Shown here in pieces: positions 7,309 to 15,184 of a stretch of DNA of 20,898 bases. The DNA comes from an uncultured Rickettsiales bacterium (lineage in GTDB: Bacteria; Pseudomonadota; Alphaproteobacteria; Rickettsiales; Deianiraeaceae), in assembly GCA_937906355.1 (NCBI GenBank), contig CALCWF010000160.1, positions 1 through 20,898 of the forward strand. The letters run 5' to 3'. Under the pieces are notes generated by a model. The model was not told where the DNA came from. It did not search any database and worked only from the letters and a program-made list of their open reading frames with translations. Made by a program: the position numbers and the translations under genes. How positions within the stretch are numbered: the stretch's first letter is position 1; each line of letters starts with the position of its first letter.

Positions 7309-8429
7309 TTGGATTGTTTTAATTTTATTAAGCCTTCGCTAATAAAACTGATAGCTCGTTTATATTGATCAAGATTTTCTTTATAAGTTGTTTCGTTTAA
7401 TATATTTCTACCAGAACCATTTTTGTTTTTATAAAATTTTTGTGATATTGTCCCATCTAACAACACTAAAGGTATTCCTGCTTTGTCTATAATATTTTTA
7501 AGAACCAATGTATAATCACAAGTTTTGTCAGTTATTATAAAAGGTGTCGCGTCTGTAAAAATGTTGTTAAATTCCTTTTCTTCAATAGACCTTGCCCTAC
7601 CAATAACACTTGATGTATAGCTTTTAATACTCTTATTTACACTTTCAACCCACGCTTGAGATGATTGTGAAATATTTCTTTGTTTATTTATTGTTTTATT
7701 ATTTTTTTGGTTTCGCTAACAATTATACCAATAAATTTTTCTTTCATATCTATACAATTTTTATATTCGTCTGTTTGAAAATATTTAAATAAATTTTCCC
7801 AATTATCTACAATTCTTTTCATTTTGCCGATAGATTGGTATGAAAAAAAATCGCATCTGAGTGGACATATAAAATAATCTGATGATAACACAAAAGAGCA
7901 TTCAATACACTACTGGCACTTGGCGAACAATCAATTAAAATAAAATCGTATTTTTTTGACAATTCTTTAATCTTGTTAGCAATTCTGCTAAAATACTTTG
8001 TTGCCTCTTTTTTTAAATTAAAATCTCTCAAATAAGAGTTTATGATATTTTCAAAATCAAAATATTCTTCATCGGCGATCAATAACTCAAAAATAATATC
8101 TTGTTTTTTATTAAACAAATCTATTTCTTCTTTGTTATCTTTACGATCTTTTTGATAATTAAATATAGTTTTTTCTTTATTGTCATCTATGTAATCAACA
8201 AAAGATAAATATTTTTCTAAATATTCTTTCCATTTTTTATTATTTTCTTCACTATATTCTATTGTATCGCTTAAACCAAACATACTTGTGGTCAAGTTCA
8301 TTTGGCTATCCGCATCTATAACTAATACTTTTTTTCATGATTAAAGGATAAATCAGCACCGATGTTATATGTTAAAGTCGTTTTGCCAGTTCCACCTTTA
8401 TTTGAAAAAAAAGATATAACTTTACACAT
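7305..8429 (-). pseudogene. ParA/Soj-type ATPase passenger gene, broken by several frameshifts
   Basis: Reading from an ATG at 8429 towards 7305, the pieces together form a ParA-like ATPase of about 370 aa. The first piece has the deviant Walker A KGGTGKTT, then breaks in an A7 run (8329-8335) where one base appears to be missing. The next frame continues with VLVIDADSQMNLTTSMFG (the A' motif with its Asp) and YDFILIDCSPSASSVLNALL (Walker B). A second shift near 7890-7900 leads to SSDYFICPLRCDFFS, the usual next ParA motif. A third, near an A run at about 7700-7710, leads to the C-terminal piece ending at 7305. At least three breaks make this a pseudogene unless slippage rescues it. No parB or centromere-like repeats are visible, so a partition role is doubtful; the gene rode in as a passenger of the IS element. 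Confidence 0.82.
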
Positions 8430-8531
8430 AAGATGATTACAAATAATTGTATTTTACAATCAAGACAATATTTATATACTTACATTAATTTTAAGAACAA
8501 GCATAAATTCTTGCTATTGTGTTATTTTAAT

Positions 8532-8557
8532 AATCAAGTAATATTTTAATCATAGCA
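8532..8557 (-). repeat. Right terminal inverted repeat of the IS element
   Basis: These 26 bases are the perfect inverse of 6258-6283. Confidence 0.93.
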
Positions 8558-8565
8558 TAATATTT
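8558..8565 (+). repeat. Target-site duplication, right copy
   Basis: TAATATTT is identical to 6250-6257. The intact duplication indicates an insertion that has not since recombined. Confidence 0.9.
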
Positions 8566-8575
8566 CATAGCCATC

Positions 8576-8604
8576 TTGACAAATACGAAGACAATCTATA
8601 TAGA
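8576..8604 (+). promoter_or_regulatory. Candidate promoter for the membrane/coiled-coil gene
   Basis: A perfect TTGACA (8576-8581) is followed after 17 bp by TATAGA (8599-8604). It lies just outside the IS element and gives a leader of about 85-90 bases before the ATG at 8699. Confidence 0.42.
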
Positions 8605-8698
8605 TTAGTGTAGATATTTCTTTTTTACATTAAACGAGTTAAAAACTTAGATTTAATGCAACTGTTTTTTTTGGTTTTGATCTTTTAATCGTTGCATT

Positions 8699-9901
8699 AT
8701 GTTTTCAAATGTTCACTATTTAGAATCGCTGGTTTCTGGTTACGATGTCGTTTGTTATGTCGGTATCTATACAATGATAACTTCGTACATAATAAATATG
8801 TTGTTAAATCATCGAATCACAAAGTTTGTATGTTGCTATTGTGCCATTTGTGCCACGATAGCGTCAACGACAGTCGCTATATCGCTATACATTCAATACA
8901 ACTTTCTAAATTTTGTAGATATAAACTCTTCCACCATACTACTCATCGCCGTAGCCACGTTGCTCACAATAGCAACAATGCTCGATTTAAAAAATAAAAA
9001 ACGAAGAAAAGAAGCAAATACAAAAAACGACTATCTGGATAGCGACATTGTAAACATGTTTGCGGATATGGAGTTAAAAACTGCCAATAGTCTTGCTTAT
9101 TGCAACAGGGGAAGTGGTTTGAACGAAAATAGCAACTATGAAAATAGCATCAATGGCGATAGTCTTGAAAGAGATATGAGTAATAGTAATATACTATGCG
9201 ACTACCATTACTATTACGCCAGAAACAAAGATAAATATTCCGAGCCATATACATCGGGGGCAAGAACAATTTTGAAAATTAGTAGTAGAAAAAATGGAGA
9301 TTTAGGACTCGATGTAGAAAACTTAGACGAAAAAAACAAAGAAAATACAGATGTTGTGTATCAGGCATATCAAGATGAGAGCGAGAATAGCAGAAAACAA
9401 GCCAAAGTCAGTTTCATTGGTTACTTTGTTAGCGTCGTCAAATCGTTCAATTCTATCTTCAAAAACGTGTGGGAGAAAATGAAAACAAACAATATAGAAA
9501 AGCGACTAAACGAAAAAAATGAAAAAAAGAAAGAAATCAACGATAACTCTAATAATAACAATATTATCATTAATTACAGCGACAATAACGGACCAACTGA
9601 TTCAACTGGCGAACAAGTTATATGTAATCAGGCAACAAAAATTATGTGCTATAAGAATAGCAATTACAGCGAAAATTGCGTATCTAGCATATCGACAAAT
9701 ACTAATAATAACTCGCAATTGGAAGAAAAAATCTTACAAAAAACACAAGAGATTGTAGATAACAACAATGCATCTATAACAAAAAGCATAAACGATTTAA
9801 AAACAAACGTCAATATTCTATATGACGGAATGCAAGGTCTAATAGATAGAATGACAAAAATGTTCGAAGTGATGACTGTCGCAATTCAAAAAAAAATGTA
9901 A
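8699..9901 (+). CDS. Unknown membrane protein with disordered middle and C-terminal coiled coil
   Basis: I do not recognise this 400-aa protein. The N-terminus has three hydrophobic segments (about 16-36, 42-64 and 78-95) followed by a basic stop (KNKKRRKE, about 98-105), so the remainder should face the cytoplasm. Residues 110-330 are polar, Asn/Ser/Asp-rich and low in complexity, broken by an amphipathic stretch near 230-255 (SFIGYFVSVVKSFNSIFKNV) that could lie on a membrane. The end (about 343-400) has a heptad-like pattern (LEEKILQKTQEIV, then INDLKTNVNILYDGMQGLIDRM) suggesting a coiled coil. It follows the IS element with its own promoter-like sequence and precedes the AddB-like gene by 154 bp. 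It could be a lineage-specific structural or secreted protein; no enzyme motif is visible. Confidence 0.6.
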   Translation: MFSNVHYLESLVSGYDVVCYVGIYTMITSYIINMLLNHRITKFVCCYCAICATIASTTVAISLYIQYNFLNFVDINSSTILLIAVATLLTIATMLDLKNKKRRKEANTKNDYLDSDIVNMFADMELKTANSLAYCNRGSGLNENSNYENSINGDSLERDMSNSNILCDYHYYYARNKDKYSEPYTSGARTILKISSRKNGDLGLDVENLDEKNKENTDVVYQAYQDESENSRKQAKVSFIGYFVSVVKSFNSIFKNVWEKMKTNNIEKRLNEKNEKKKEINDNSNNNNIIINYSDNNGPTDSTGEQVICNQATKIMCYKNSNYSENCVSSISTNTNNNSQLEEKILQKTQEIVDNNNASITKSINDLKTNVNILYDGMQGLIDRMTKMFEVMTVAIQKKM

Positions 9902-10055
9902 TCAAACACTGCGTAAGCATAATATCAATCTAATTGATTGTAATGGCAACGACGTAGTCAATGAAGTGTAATTACAAGAACCGTTTCAATTAATAGTATT
10001 TTACAATGTTTTGATTGAAAGTTATAATACTCATCGTCAATATAGATTATACAAA

Positions 10056-11444
10056 ATGACGACAAATAAAGGGTCAGTAAATAAAGAGTCGATTGAAAAT
10101 AACGAAAAATCGACAATAGATGTCGATAAGCATATAAATGCACACGACGACGATACATTGTCGCACAATGACGACATGTTAAAAACAGAAATATCATTGG
10201 TTCTGCAATTAATAGAAGATGGTAGAAACGCCATTTTCAATATAGAAAAATTTCTTTCTTTACTAAGTTTAGTTTTCAAAGAAACATTAAAAAACGACGA
10301 TCTAGTGCAAGATTTTGAGGTCAATATTCTAAGAAAAAATAGTTATAGATTAACTTCTTTCGATAATTTATTAGAAATAATAGAAGAATATAGTTATAAC
10401 GAAAACTCGAAGAAAAAATGGAGCATCATTCACGAGATTACGGAGACACTTATTGGTTTCATCGCGAATATTAACGATGAAATACAAAGTGCTAATGTCG
10501 ATAATTCAGCACTCGACAAACATGACGATATCAATACACGTATAGCCGTCATAATTAATGACGTATCAAAAATTTTAACAAATAATAACAACAATCTTCA
10601 GGAACCATTGCAACAAAGTATAGAAAATGTAAAAGACGTAGCGATCAGTCTATCGCCAACAAGCGGAATTCGTTTACTAAATAACAATCCATATTTGTTT
10701 TTTGTCGAAAAAATTCTTGGACTTAAACCACTCGATAATTGGCAAGAATGCATTGATATAAAAACCTATGGAATACTCGTGCACGAAGTGATGAGGACAT
10801 TCACCTTTAAATGCATGAAACTTTCATTCAACGAAACCTGCGATGATAATCTTATGCACGAAATATATAAACAAACGGTAGATGATGTGATGAAAAACTT
10901 TGGAATTAAAATGGATAAATTCTTGGAAGAAAAGATTGCATTAATATCAAATATAGCAATTTCATTGGAAATGAGTGCAAAAAAACGGAACGTAGAAGTA
11001 TTTGTCGAAAAAAGTTTCTCAAGCACATTCGATGGAATTGAAGTAAGAGCAAAAGCCGATAGAATAGAAATCGATAACAAAAATAAACATATATATATAT
11101 ACGACTATAAAACGGGAGAACCGCCAAAAAACGCACAAGAAATCAGTGGAGAAAAAGTGCAACTATTAATTATTGCCGTTTTGATTCTAAAATCAGAACA
11201 GTATAAGGATTTTGCAGTCAAAAAATTGCAATATATAGATCTGTCCGGAAAACATAGTATCGCAAATGAAGAAATAGATGTTAGCAAAATAAGATTTACG
11301 GAAGGCAATCTACGCCAATTAATCAATAAATTCTTTACACAACATAACAACGGACTAGAATTAAGCAATATAGCATGTTTAGGTCTATCAGAAGATAATA
11401 ACGGACAGATATTGCACTTCGCAAGAAAGAGCGTCTTACTGTGA
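10056..11444 (+). CDS. AddB-type PD-(D/E)XK nuclease domain protein, helicase-like part absent
   Basis: From the ATG at 10056 the product is 462 aa; a TTG at 10011 would add 15 residues. Numbers here count from the ATG. The C-terminal half matches the nuclease end of alphaproteobacterial AddB: SPTSGIRLLNNNPYLFFVEKILGLKPLD (start about 200), YGILVHEVMRTF (H243), RAKADRIEID (D335), IYDYKTGEPP (D350, K352) and a downstream Gln (Q369). This is the metal site of RecB-like nucleases. AddB normally has about 1,000 aa with an inactivated helicase region ahead of this domain. Here only about 200 residues of charged, Asn/Asp-rich sequence precede it, and the upstream DNA shows no remnant of the missing part. 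It may act alone as an exonuclease, pair with an AddA elsewhere, or be a fragment. The nuclease residues look intact, which argues against simple decay. Confidence 0.72.
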   Translation: MTTNKGSVNKESIENNEKSTIDVDKHINAHDDDTLSHNDDMLKTEISLVLQLIEDGRNAIFNIEKFLSLLSLVFKETLKNDDLVQDFEVNILRKNSYRLTSFDNLLEIIEEYSYNENSKKKWSIIHEITETLIGFIANINDEIQSANVDNSALDKHDDINTRIAVIINDVSKILTNNNNNLQEPLQQSIENVKDVAISLSPTSGIRLLNNNPYLFFVEKILGLKPLDNWQECIDIKTYGILVHEVMRTFTFKCMKLSFNETCDDNLMHEIYKQTVDDVMKNFGIKMDKFLEEKIALISNIAISLEMSAKKRNVEVFVEKSFSSTFDGIEVRAKADRIEIDNKNKHIYIYDYKTGEPPKNAQEISGEKVQLLIIAVLILKSEQYKDFAVKKLQYIDLSGKHSIANEEIDVSKIRFTEGNLRQLINKFFTQHNNGLELSNIACLGLSEDNNGQILHFARKSVLL

Positions 11445-11554
11445 TAATAAGTCTACAACATTCAAACGCTTAAACAACTGTCATTATTGATAATCGATAA
11501 TCGAAGTTGTAATATACACTTGAAATTTATTTACAAAATCTTCGATAAGATACT

Positions 11555-12985
11555 ATGTTTTGGAAAATTGTATCACTCGTTAGACTGAAACAAAAAAAAG
11601 AAGAAATTGGTTCTGTAAAAGAAAGATTTGGCTTTTTGGTAGACAAAAATGTAAAATTATCGTTACAAGAGTATAAAAAAGAATGTGCAAAAGAAAAAAG
11701 AGAAATTAAAACTGCATGGGTGCACGCCGTTAGTATTGGCGAAAGTTTATCTGTGTTGGAATTTACAAAAAAGCTATGTAAACACGGTTGGTTTGTCATC
11801 TTTACGACGACAACAACGACATCTGCTAATTTGATTAGAACCAGATTACCACATAATGCAGTGCATCAATATAATCCCTATCCTTCGATAAGATACGTTA
11901 AAAGATTTCTAAAAACTTGGAGACCTAAAAAAGTGTTCTTCGTAGAATCAGAAATATTCCCAAATATAGTCAACTATTTATCCAAATCAGATATCCCTGT
12001 ATATCTACTAAATGCAAGAATGTCAAATAATAGCTTTAATAGATGGAAAAAAATCAAATGGTACATAAGGGGTGTCTTAGTGAAGTATACTTATATATTT
12101 GCATCTAGCGACGTAGAAGCTAATAAGTTTCATGTTCTCAGCGACGATAAAGCTAATATAAAATGCTTTGGGAATTTGAAGATCGACACGACAATCGAAA
12201 TAAGAAATGACGTAGTAAAAAAGTTCACGAAAAACGCCTACAATCTCGATAATCTAAAACAGAATAAAATAAATAACAGTCTGCAAGATTCAAAGAAAAT
12301 AGGAGTAAAAAATGATAGTGAAAATTCATGTAAAAAAAGTAGCAAACAAAATCAAACAAATAGTATAATAGATAGACAAAATATATCTCCTGTCGTGAAG
12401 TGTAAATTGTTGCAACAAATGTATAACGGCAAGCATATAATTGTTTTCGGCTCAATTCATAAAGAAGAGTTTTTCCATCTAGTTTGGCAGTATACAATGA
12501 TAGCTAGAAAATTAGATTGTATTGCAATATTCGTTCCAAGATACGTTGAGGACTGCTACAAACTCGCAGAAATAACACACAATAACGGACTATCAACGAC
12601 AATTTGGTCAGATTTAGATTATAACAATAACTACACAAGCGACGTAATCATTGTCGACGAAATCGGAGTATTGATGTATATGTATTATATATGTAATACA
12701 GCCGTTGTATGTGGTAGTTTTGCTGAAAATATTGGCGGACATAATCCAATCGAACCAATTGCATTTTCAAAATTGACGTTCATCGGGCAACATTGCAACA
12801 AGTGTCGAGACTTGGTTGACGCATTACTCAACAATAACGCTATCGTTCAAACAAAATTTTTATACGAAGACATGCTTGAATATTTAAATAACACAGCCAC
12901 AAAAAACAAATTAATCGCCAACGGAACGCAATTTATCGAAAACAACACAGGAGCTGTAAATAGAATCTATAATTTCATCTTTTGA
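11555..12985 (+). CDS. waaA: 3-deoxy-D-manno-octulosonic acid (Kdo) transferase
   Basis: The 476-aa product is a GT-B glycosyltransferase that adds Kdo from CMP-Kdo to the lipid A precursor at the inner membrane. The N-terminal domain has WVHAVSIGES (55-64, with the probable catalytic Glu 63), YNPYPSIRYVKRFL (106-119), ESEIFPN (131-137) and LNARMSNNS (152-160). The C-terminal domain has VFGSIHKEE (297-305), VPRY (327-330), VDEIGVL (367-373) and GGHNPIEP (394-401), as in the family. A polar Asn/Lys/Ser-rich insert at about 222-278 between the two domains is not typical. The usual N-terminal membrane helix is hard to see, so a few residues may be missing from the start. Its presence implies that the organism makes at least a Kdo-lipid A core. 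It converges on mnmG with a 66-bp gap. Confidence 0.92.
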   Translation: MFWKIVSLVRLKQKKEEIGSVKERFGFLVDKNVKLSLQEYKKECAKEKREIKTAWVHAVSIGESLSVLEFTKKLCKHGWFVIFTTTTTTSANLIRTRLPHNAVHQYNPYPSIRYVKRFLKTWRPKKVFFVESEIFPNIVNYLSKSDIPVYLLNARMSNNSFNRWKKIKWYIRGVLVKYTYIFASSDVEANKFHVLSDDKANIKCFGNLKIDTTIEIRNDVVKKFTKNAYNLDNLKQNKINNSLQDSKKIGVKNDSENSCKKSSKQNQTNSIIDRQNISPVVKCKLLQQMYNGKHIIVFGSIHKEEFFHLVWQYTMIARKLDCIAIFVPRYVEDCYKLAEITHNNGLSTTIWSDLDYNNNYTSDVIIVDEIGVLMYMYYICNTAVVCGSFAENIGGHNPIEPIAFSKLTFIGQHCNKCRDLVDALLNNNAIVQTKFLYEDMLEYLNNTATKNKLIANGTQFIENNTGAVNRIYNFIF

Positions 12986-13051
12986 TTCCAAAGAGATCCT
13001 ATTTTCACGAACAATTACATTTTTATAAAATAAGATAATTTTACTCTTGTG

Positions 13052-15016
13052 CTACTTCTTTATCTTCTCTAAGATAGCTAACACGCTCGCCGGTGTGATG
13101 CCCGGAATTCTACTCGCTTGATATATCGTTTCCGGGCGTGACGCCTGCAACTTCTCTACTTCTTCGTTAGATAGACAACCAACTGATTTGTAGTTAAAGC
13201 TCATTGGTATCTTGATAGTCTGATTTTGTCGCATCTCCTCTATATTCGAGATCTGTCGAACAGCATATTTTTCATATAAAGCATCGTATAATATATTCTC
13301 TTTTGCTCGACGAGATATGAGTGCCTTTTTCGTGTTTTTACACGTATTCTTATCGTTATCGCACACAAAACCGCACGTATCTAATATTCTATGTGTATCC
13401 ATTTTAGGATAACTTAACAGCTCATACGCGTTTCTAATTAATCCATCTTGATTAACATCTATCTCGAGCTTTTTCCATTCTTGCGGAGAGTGCTTGACGT
13501 TCAGTAAAATCTTTTTTGTTCTCTCGCATTCTGTCTCCAATAACAAAAAACGTTTCCATCTGTCGTCATTAACAACGCCATATTCTCGTCCTAACTTCGT
13601 TAAACGAAAATCTGCATTATCTGCTCTACATACAAGACGATACTCAGAACGAGACGTGAAAAGTCTATAAGGCTCGGCACCAACGCCAATTGTAGTAATA
13701 TCGTCAATCATTATTCCTATATAAGCATCATTTCTCGCAAGTGCAAACTCTTTATAACTATCTCGCTTACATATATCGTTGCAAACGGCAAGCAAACCTG
13801 CGTTGATACCAGCAACAATACCAAGACCACCAGCTTCCTCGTAGCCAGTCGTTCCTATAATCTGTCCAGCTAAGAATAATCCAGCTATCTTCTTGCATTC
13901 AAGAGTATGTTTCACCTCTCTCGGATCAACAAAATCATATTCAATTGCATAGCCATACTGTATAATTTTTGCATTTTCAAGACCCTTTATCGTAGCAATA
14001 AAGGCATCTTGCATGTCTCTTGGCATCGACGTCGATATTCCATTAGGATAAACTAATTCGCTATCTAACCCTTCTGGTTCAAGGAATATTTGATGTCGTA
14101 AATGATTGCTAAATCTCTGGATCTTTGTCTCGATCGACGGACAATAACGCGGACCATTATACTTAATATCTCCATTTACAGCGGGAATTCTATCCCAACC
14201 ATCATGTATTATTTGATGACTCTTCGCATTTGTATACGTTATATAGCAATCTAATTGTCGTATATCGATATTCTCATCCATATAAGACATTGGAAGCGTG
14301 CTGGTATCGCTTTTTTGAACTTCTAATGTAGAATAATTTATAGTATTTTTATCAAGCCTGCACGGAGTTCCGGTCTTCAATCTCGTCATCTGCAACTCAA
14401 GAGAACGTAAAGATTTCGACAACTCTATTGACGGTGGCTCGTTTATTCTACCAGCAGAAACTCTTTCTGTTCCTCTTATCGTTATACCGTTCAAAAACGT
14501 TCCGGTAGTGCAAACTATTGCTTTACACTTAATAACTTCACCGCTCGCCAGCTCAACTCCAACTACCTTCTTATCGCAAAAGTCATCATCACCTCTTTTA
14601 TCTGTATTTGTAGTCAATATTTTGACTACTTGATTTTCTACAATATCAAGATTATCGTAATCTCGTAATAACTCTCTCATTGCTACTTGATAAAGTTTTC
14701 TATCAATCTGATGCCTTGGACCCCAGACAGCTGGTCCTTTACTTGCATTCAAATTCTTACGATTTATAGACGCCATATCAGTCGCTTTTGCCATTATACC
14801 GTCAAGAGCGTCAATCTCACGAACGACCGTTCCCTTACCAATACCGCCAATAGATGGATTACATGACAACACTCCAAGATTTTTATATGAAAAAGTAATC
14901 AAAAGCGTTTTTGCACCAACTCTCGCAGAAGCAGTGCAAGCCTCAACTCCGGCGTTGCCACCGCCAATTACAACAACGTCATATGATGATTCCAGCTCAC
15001 TGATACTAACATACAT
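13052..15016 (-). CDS. mnmG: tRNA uridine-5-carboxymethylaminomethyl modification enzyme MnmG
   Basis: The 654-aa product is a full-length MnmG (GidA), the FAD-binding partner of MnmE. The complex adds the carboxymethylaminomethyl group to the wobble uridine of certain tRNAs. The N-terminus has the dinucleotide-binding motif VVVIGGGNAGVEA (15-27), followed by SCNPSIGGIGKG (C52) and PRYCPSIETK (C292), the two cysteines known to matter in the family. AGQIIGTTGYEEA lies in the second FAD-binding region, and the C-terminal tRNA/MnmE-binding helices end with the conserved RIPGITPASVLAILE. A slightly acidic loop at about 138-150 (DKRGDDDFCDKK) makes it a little longer than usual. The start MYVSISELE at 15016 fits the family. 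The gene lies between converging waaA and module copy 2; the intergenic region of about 115 bp upstream has no clear promoter. Confidence 0.97.
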   Translation of the reverse strand: MYVSISELESSYDVVVIGGGNAGVEACTASARVGAKTLLITFSYKNLGVLSCNPSIGGIGKGTVVREIDALDGIMAKATDMASINRKNLNASKGPAVWGPRHQIDRKLYQVAMRELLRDYDNLDIVENQVVKILTTNTDKRGDDDFCDKKVVGVELASGEVIKCKAIVCTTGTFLNGITIRGTERVSAGRINEPPSIELSKSLRSLELQMTRLKTGTPCRLDKNTINYSTLEVQKSDTSTLPMSYMDENIDIRQLDCYITYTNAKSHQIIHDGWDRIPAVNGDIKYNGPRYCPSIETKIQRFSNHLRHQIFLEPEGLDSELVYPNGISTSMPRDMQDAFIATIKGLENAKIIQYGYAIEYDFVDPREVKHTLECKKIAGLFLAGQIIGTTGYEEAGGLGIVAGINAGLLAVCNDICKRDSYKEFALARNDAYIGIMIDDITTIGVGAEPYRLFTSRSEYRLVCRADNADFRLTKLGREYGVVNDDRWKRFLLLETECERTKKILLNVKHSPQEWKKLEIDVNQDGLIRNAYELLSYPKMDTHRILDTCGFVCDNDKNTCKNTKKALISRRAKENILYDALYEKYAVRQISNIEEMRQNQTIKIPMSFNYKSVGCLSNEEVEKLQASRPETIYQASRIPGITPASVLAILEKIKK

Positions 15017-15184
15017 AAAACAACATCAACATGCTAATAGGACTTATTTATTTTCAAGACTCACGAATTAACGTCCATTATAGACGCATAGAACGTTTTA
15101 CCAAACCTTAAAATATCGCTACATCGCTTCTATCAAACTTGCATCTACCGTCATTTTTGATACAATTGCTTGCAGAAATTCACT

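Larger units (their letters stand above)
6258..8557. mobile_element. IS1595-family insertion element with ParA-like passenger gene (2,300 bp)
   Basis: The element is bounded by a 26-bp perfect inverted repeat (6258-6283 and 8532-8557, beginning TGCTATGATTAAAATATT) and flanked by an exact 8-bp target duplication. It holds a complete transposase on the plus strand and, converging on it, a broken ParA-type ATPase gene. One pair of ends enclosing both genes shows that they inserted as a unit. At 2.3 kb it is about twice the length of a simple IS1595 element; some members of the family are known to carry passenger genes. CG dinucleotides are scarce here compared with neighbouring genes, which suggests a foreign origin. 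It landed in the intergenic space after virB3. Confidence 0.92.

Noticed and set aside
8692..8997. 101-aa ORF in another frame over the start of the membrane/coiled-coil gene
   Set aside because: The 400-aa frame has clear membrane segments and much greater length; this one is a shadow with an odd Cys/His-rich composition.
11471..11510. Repeated GATAATCG sequence upstream of waaA, also seen near 186 and 5756
   Set aside because: Short, irregular and expected by chance in AT-rich DNA; no array or symmetrical operator could be defined.
13026..13043. TAAAAT/ATTTTA hairpin between converging waaA and mnmG as a two-way terminator
   Set aside because: Six A-T pairs only; too weak to separate from background in this composition.
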